Position numbers and translations under genes: made by a program
Assembly (NCBI GenBank): GCA_943368675.1
Contig: CALRLN020000329.1
Location: forward strand, 1-6,276
DNA from: Emticicia sp943368675
GTDB lineage: Bacteria; Bacteroidota; Bacteroidia; Cytophagales; Spirosomataceae
DNA length: 6,276 nt
Direction of reading: 5' to 3'
The notes under the pieces: generated by a model
What the model saw: the letters and a program-made list of their open reading frames with translations, nothing else
What the model was told of the DNA's origin: nothing
Databases searched by the model: none
Part shown: positions 5,768-6,276 of the stretch, one piece after another
Position numbering within the stretch: position 1 is the first letter of the stretch
How the letters are laid out: each line of letters opens with the position of its first letter

Positions 5768-6276
5768 TTAAGCTATTTCCATTTCATCTACTCTTATCCG
5801 GTGGCCTTCTAAAAAGTATCGGATACGGTTCGAGGCAGTCTCCAGTTCTTCAGAAGGTGGCAGGAACACGATACGGAAATGATCATTTTTGACATAATTA
5901 AAGCCAGTTCCGGAAACCACCAATACTTTTTGTTCTGATAGTAAATCAAATACAAACTGCTCGTCGTCTTTGAGTGAGAATTTCCTTAAATCAATTTTCG
6001 GGAATAAGTATAAAGCACCTTTAGGCTTTACACAGGTAACTCCGGGTATATCCGTTATCCGGTAGTGAATCAAGTCGCGCTGTTTGCAAAGGCGGCCATC
6101 AGGCGCAACCAGGTCATTGATACTCTGATAACCTCCCAAAGCTGTCTGAATGGCATATTGCGTTGGCACATTGGCACAAAGACGCATACTTGCCAGCAGA
6201 TTGAAGCCTTCAACAAACGATTTGGCTTTTTGTACTGCACCGCTCAGAATCACCCAGCCTCCTCTAAAACCCGCCG
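5768..6276 (-). CDS. alaA: AlaA-type PLP aminotransferase, C-terminal part (5' end outside window)
   Basis: The minus-strand frame ends at the TAA at 5768-5770 and stays open to the window edge, adding AGFRGGW ahead of the GTG at 6253, so that GTG is not the start; 168 residues are visible. AGFRGGW is the segment that follows the PLP-binding lysine in class I/II aminotransferases; the lysine itself lies just outside. The run LASMRLCANVPTQYAIQTAL, then LVAPDGRL, IPGVTCVKPKGALYLFPKID and DHFRIV closely resembles E. coli AlaA as I remember it. The Arg in DHFRIV (visible residue 134) is the one that binds the substrate alpha-carboxylate. The expected reaction is alanine plus 2-oxoglutarate to and from pyruvate plus glutamate, in the cytoplasm. 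The end is intact, with a short extra tail (VDEMEIA). Substrate preference could differ, as this subfamily is broad. Confidence 0.9.
   Translation of the reverse strand, partial: AGFRGGWVILSGAVQKAKSFVEGFNLLASMRLCANVPTQYAIQTALGGYQSINDLVAPDGRLCKQRDLIHYRITDIPGVTCVKPKGALYLFPKIDLRKFSLKDDEQFVFDLLSEQKVLVVSGTGFNYVKNDHFRIVFLPPSEELETASNRIRYFLEGHRIRVDEMEIA

Overview
The window looks like ordinary chromosomal DNA from a member of the Bacteroidota. Three things suggest this. A DUF4834-type small membrane protein ends in YVDFEEVK, a family I know only from that phylum. A clean TAnnTTTG -7 box with an upstream TTG is the Bacteroidota promoter form. The genes mostly lack Shine-Dalgarno sequences and sit in AT-rich spacers. 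I cannot place it to genus. No gap longer than 300 bases lacks a gene; the longest spacers are 167 and 180 bases. I see no tRNA, rRNA, CRISPR array, transposase or phage gene.

Layout, left half (plus strand). First is the 3' part of a protein that ends in a rubredoxin Fe(Cys)4 domain (to 671). Next is a secreted protein with a C-terminal TlpA/ResA-like thioredoxin domain (768-2054). A promoter at about 2089-2121 then drives a tight cluster: DUF4834 small membrane protein (2168-2404), DoxX-family membrane protein (2420-2830) and a class IV-like histone-deacetylase-family metallohydrolase (2836-3738), with gaps of 15 and 5 bases. Deoxyribose-phosphate aldolase deoC (3819-4487) follows after an 80-base gap.

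Layout, right half (minus strand). A citrulline hydrolase-type enzyme, CtlX (4655-5587), converges on deoC. Upstream of it, and also on the minus strand, is the C-terminal part of an AlaA-type alanine/glutamate-pyruvate aminotransferase (5768 to beyond the window end).

The two right-hand spacers hold the most unusual sequence. The deoC/ctlX convergent spacer carries a GC-rich inverted repeat (arms 4503-4538 and 4577-4610). Three of its four mismatches become G-U pairs in a plus-strand RNA, so it looks like a folded REP-like element or bidirectional terminator. The ctlX/alaA spacer carries two opposed arrays of a degenerate TCACTNAA-like octamer (about 5624-5646 and 5731-5763) flanking an AT-rich core.

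Functionally this is mostly housekeeping and catabolic metabolism: deoxynucleoside salvage, citrulline/arginine breakdown, alanine transamination and redox chemistry. I see no convincing new defence or mobile system. The best leads are the two spacer repeat structures and the deacetylase cluster.
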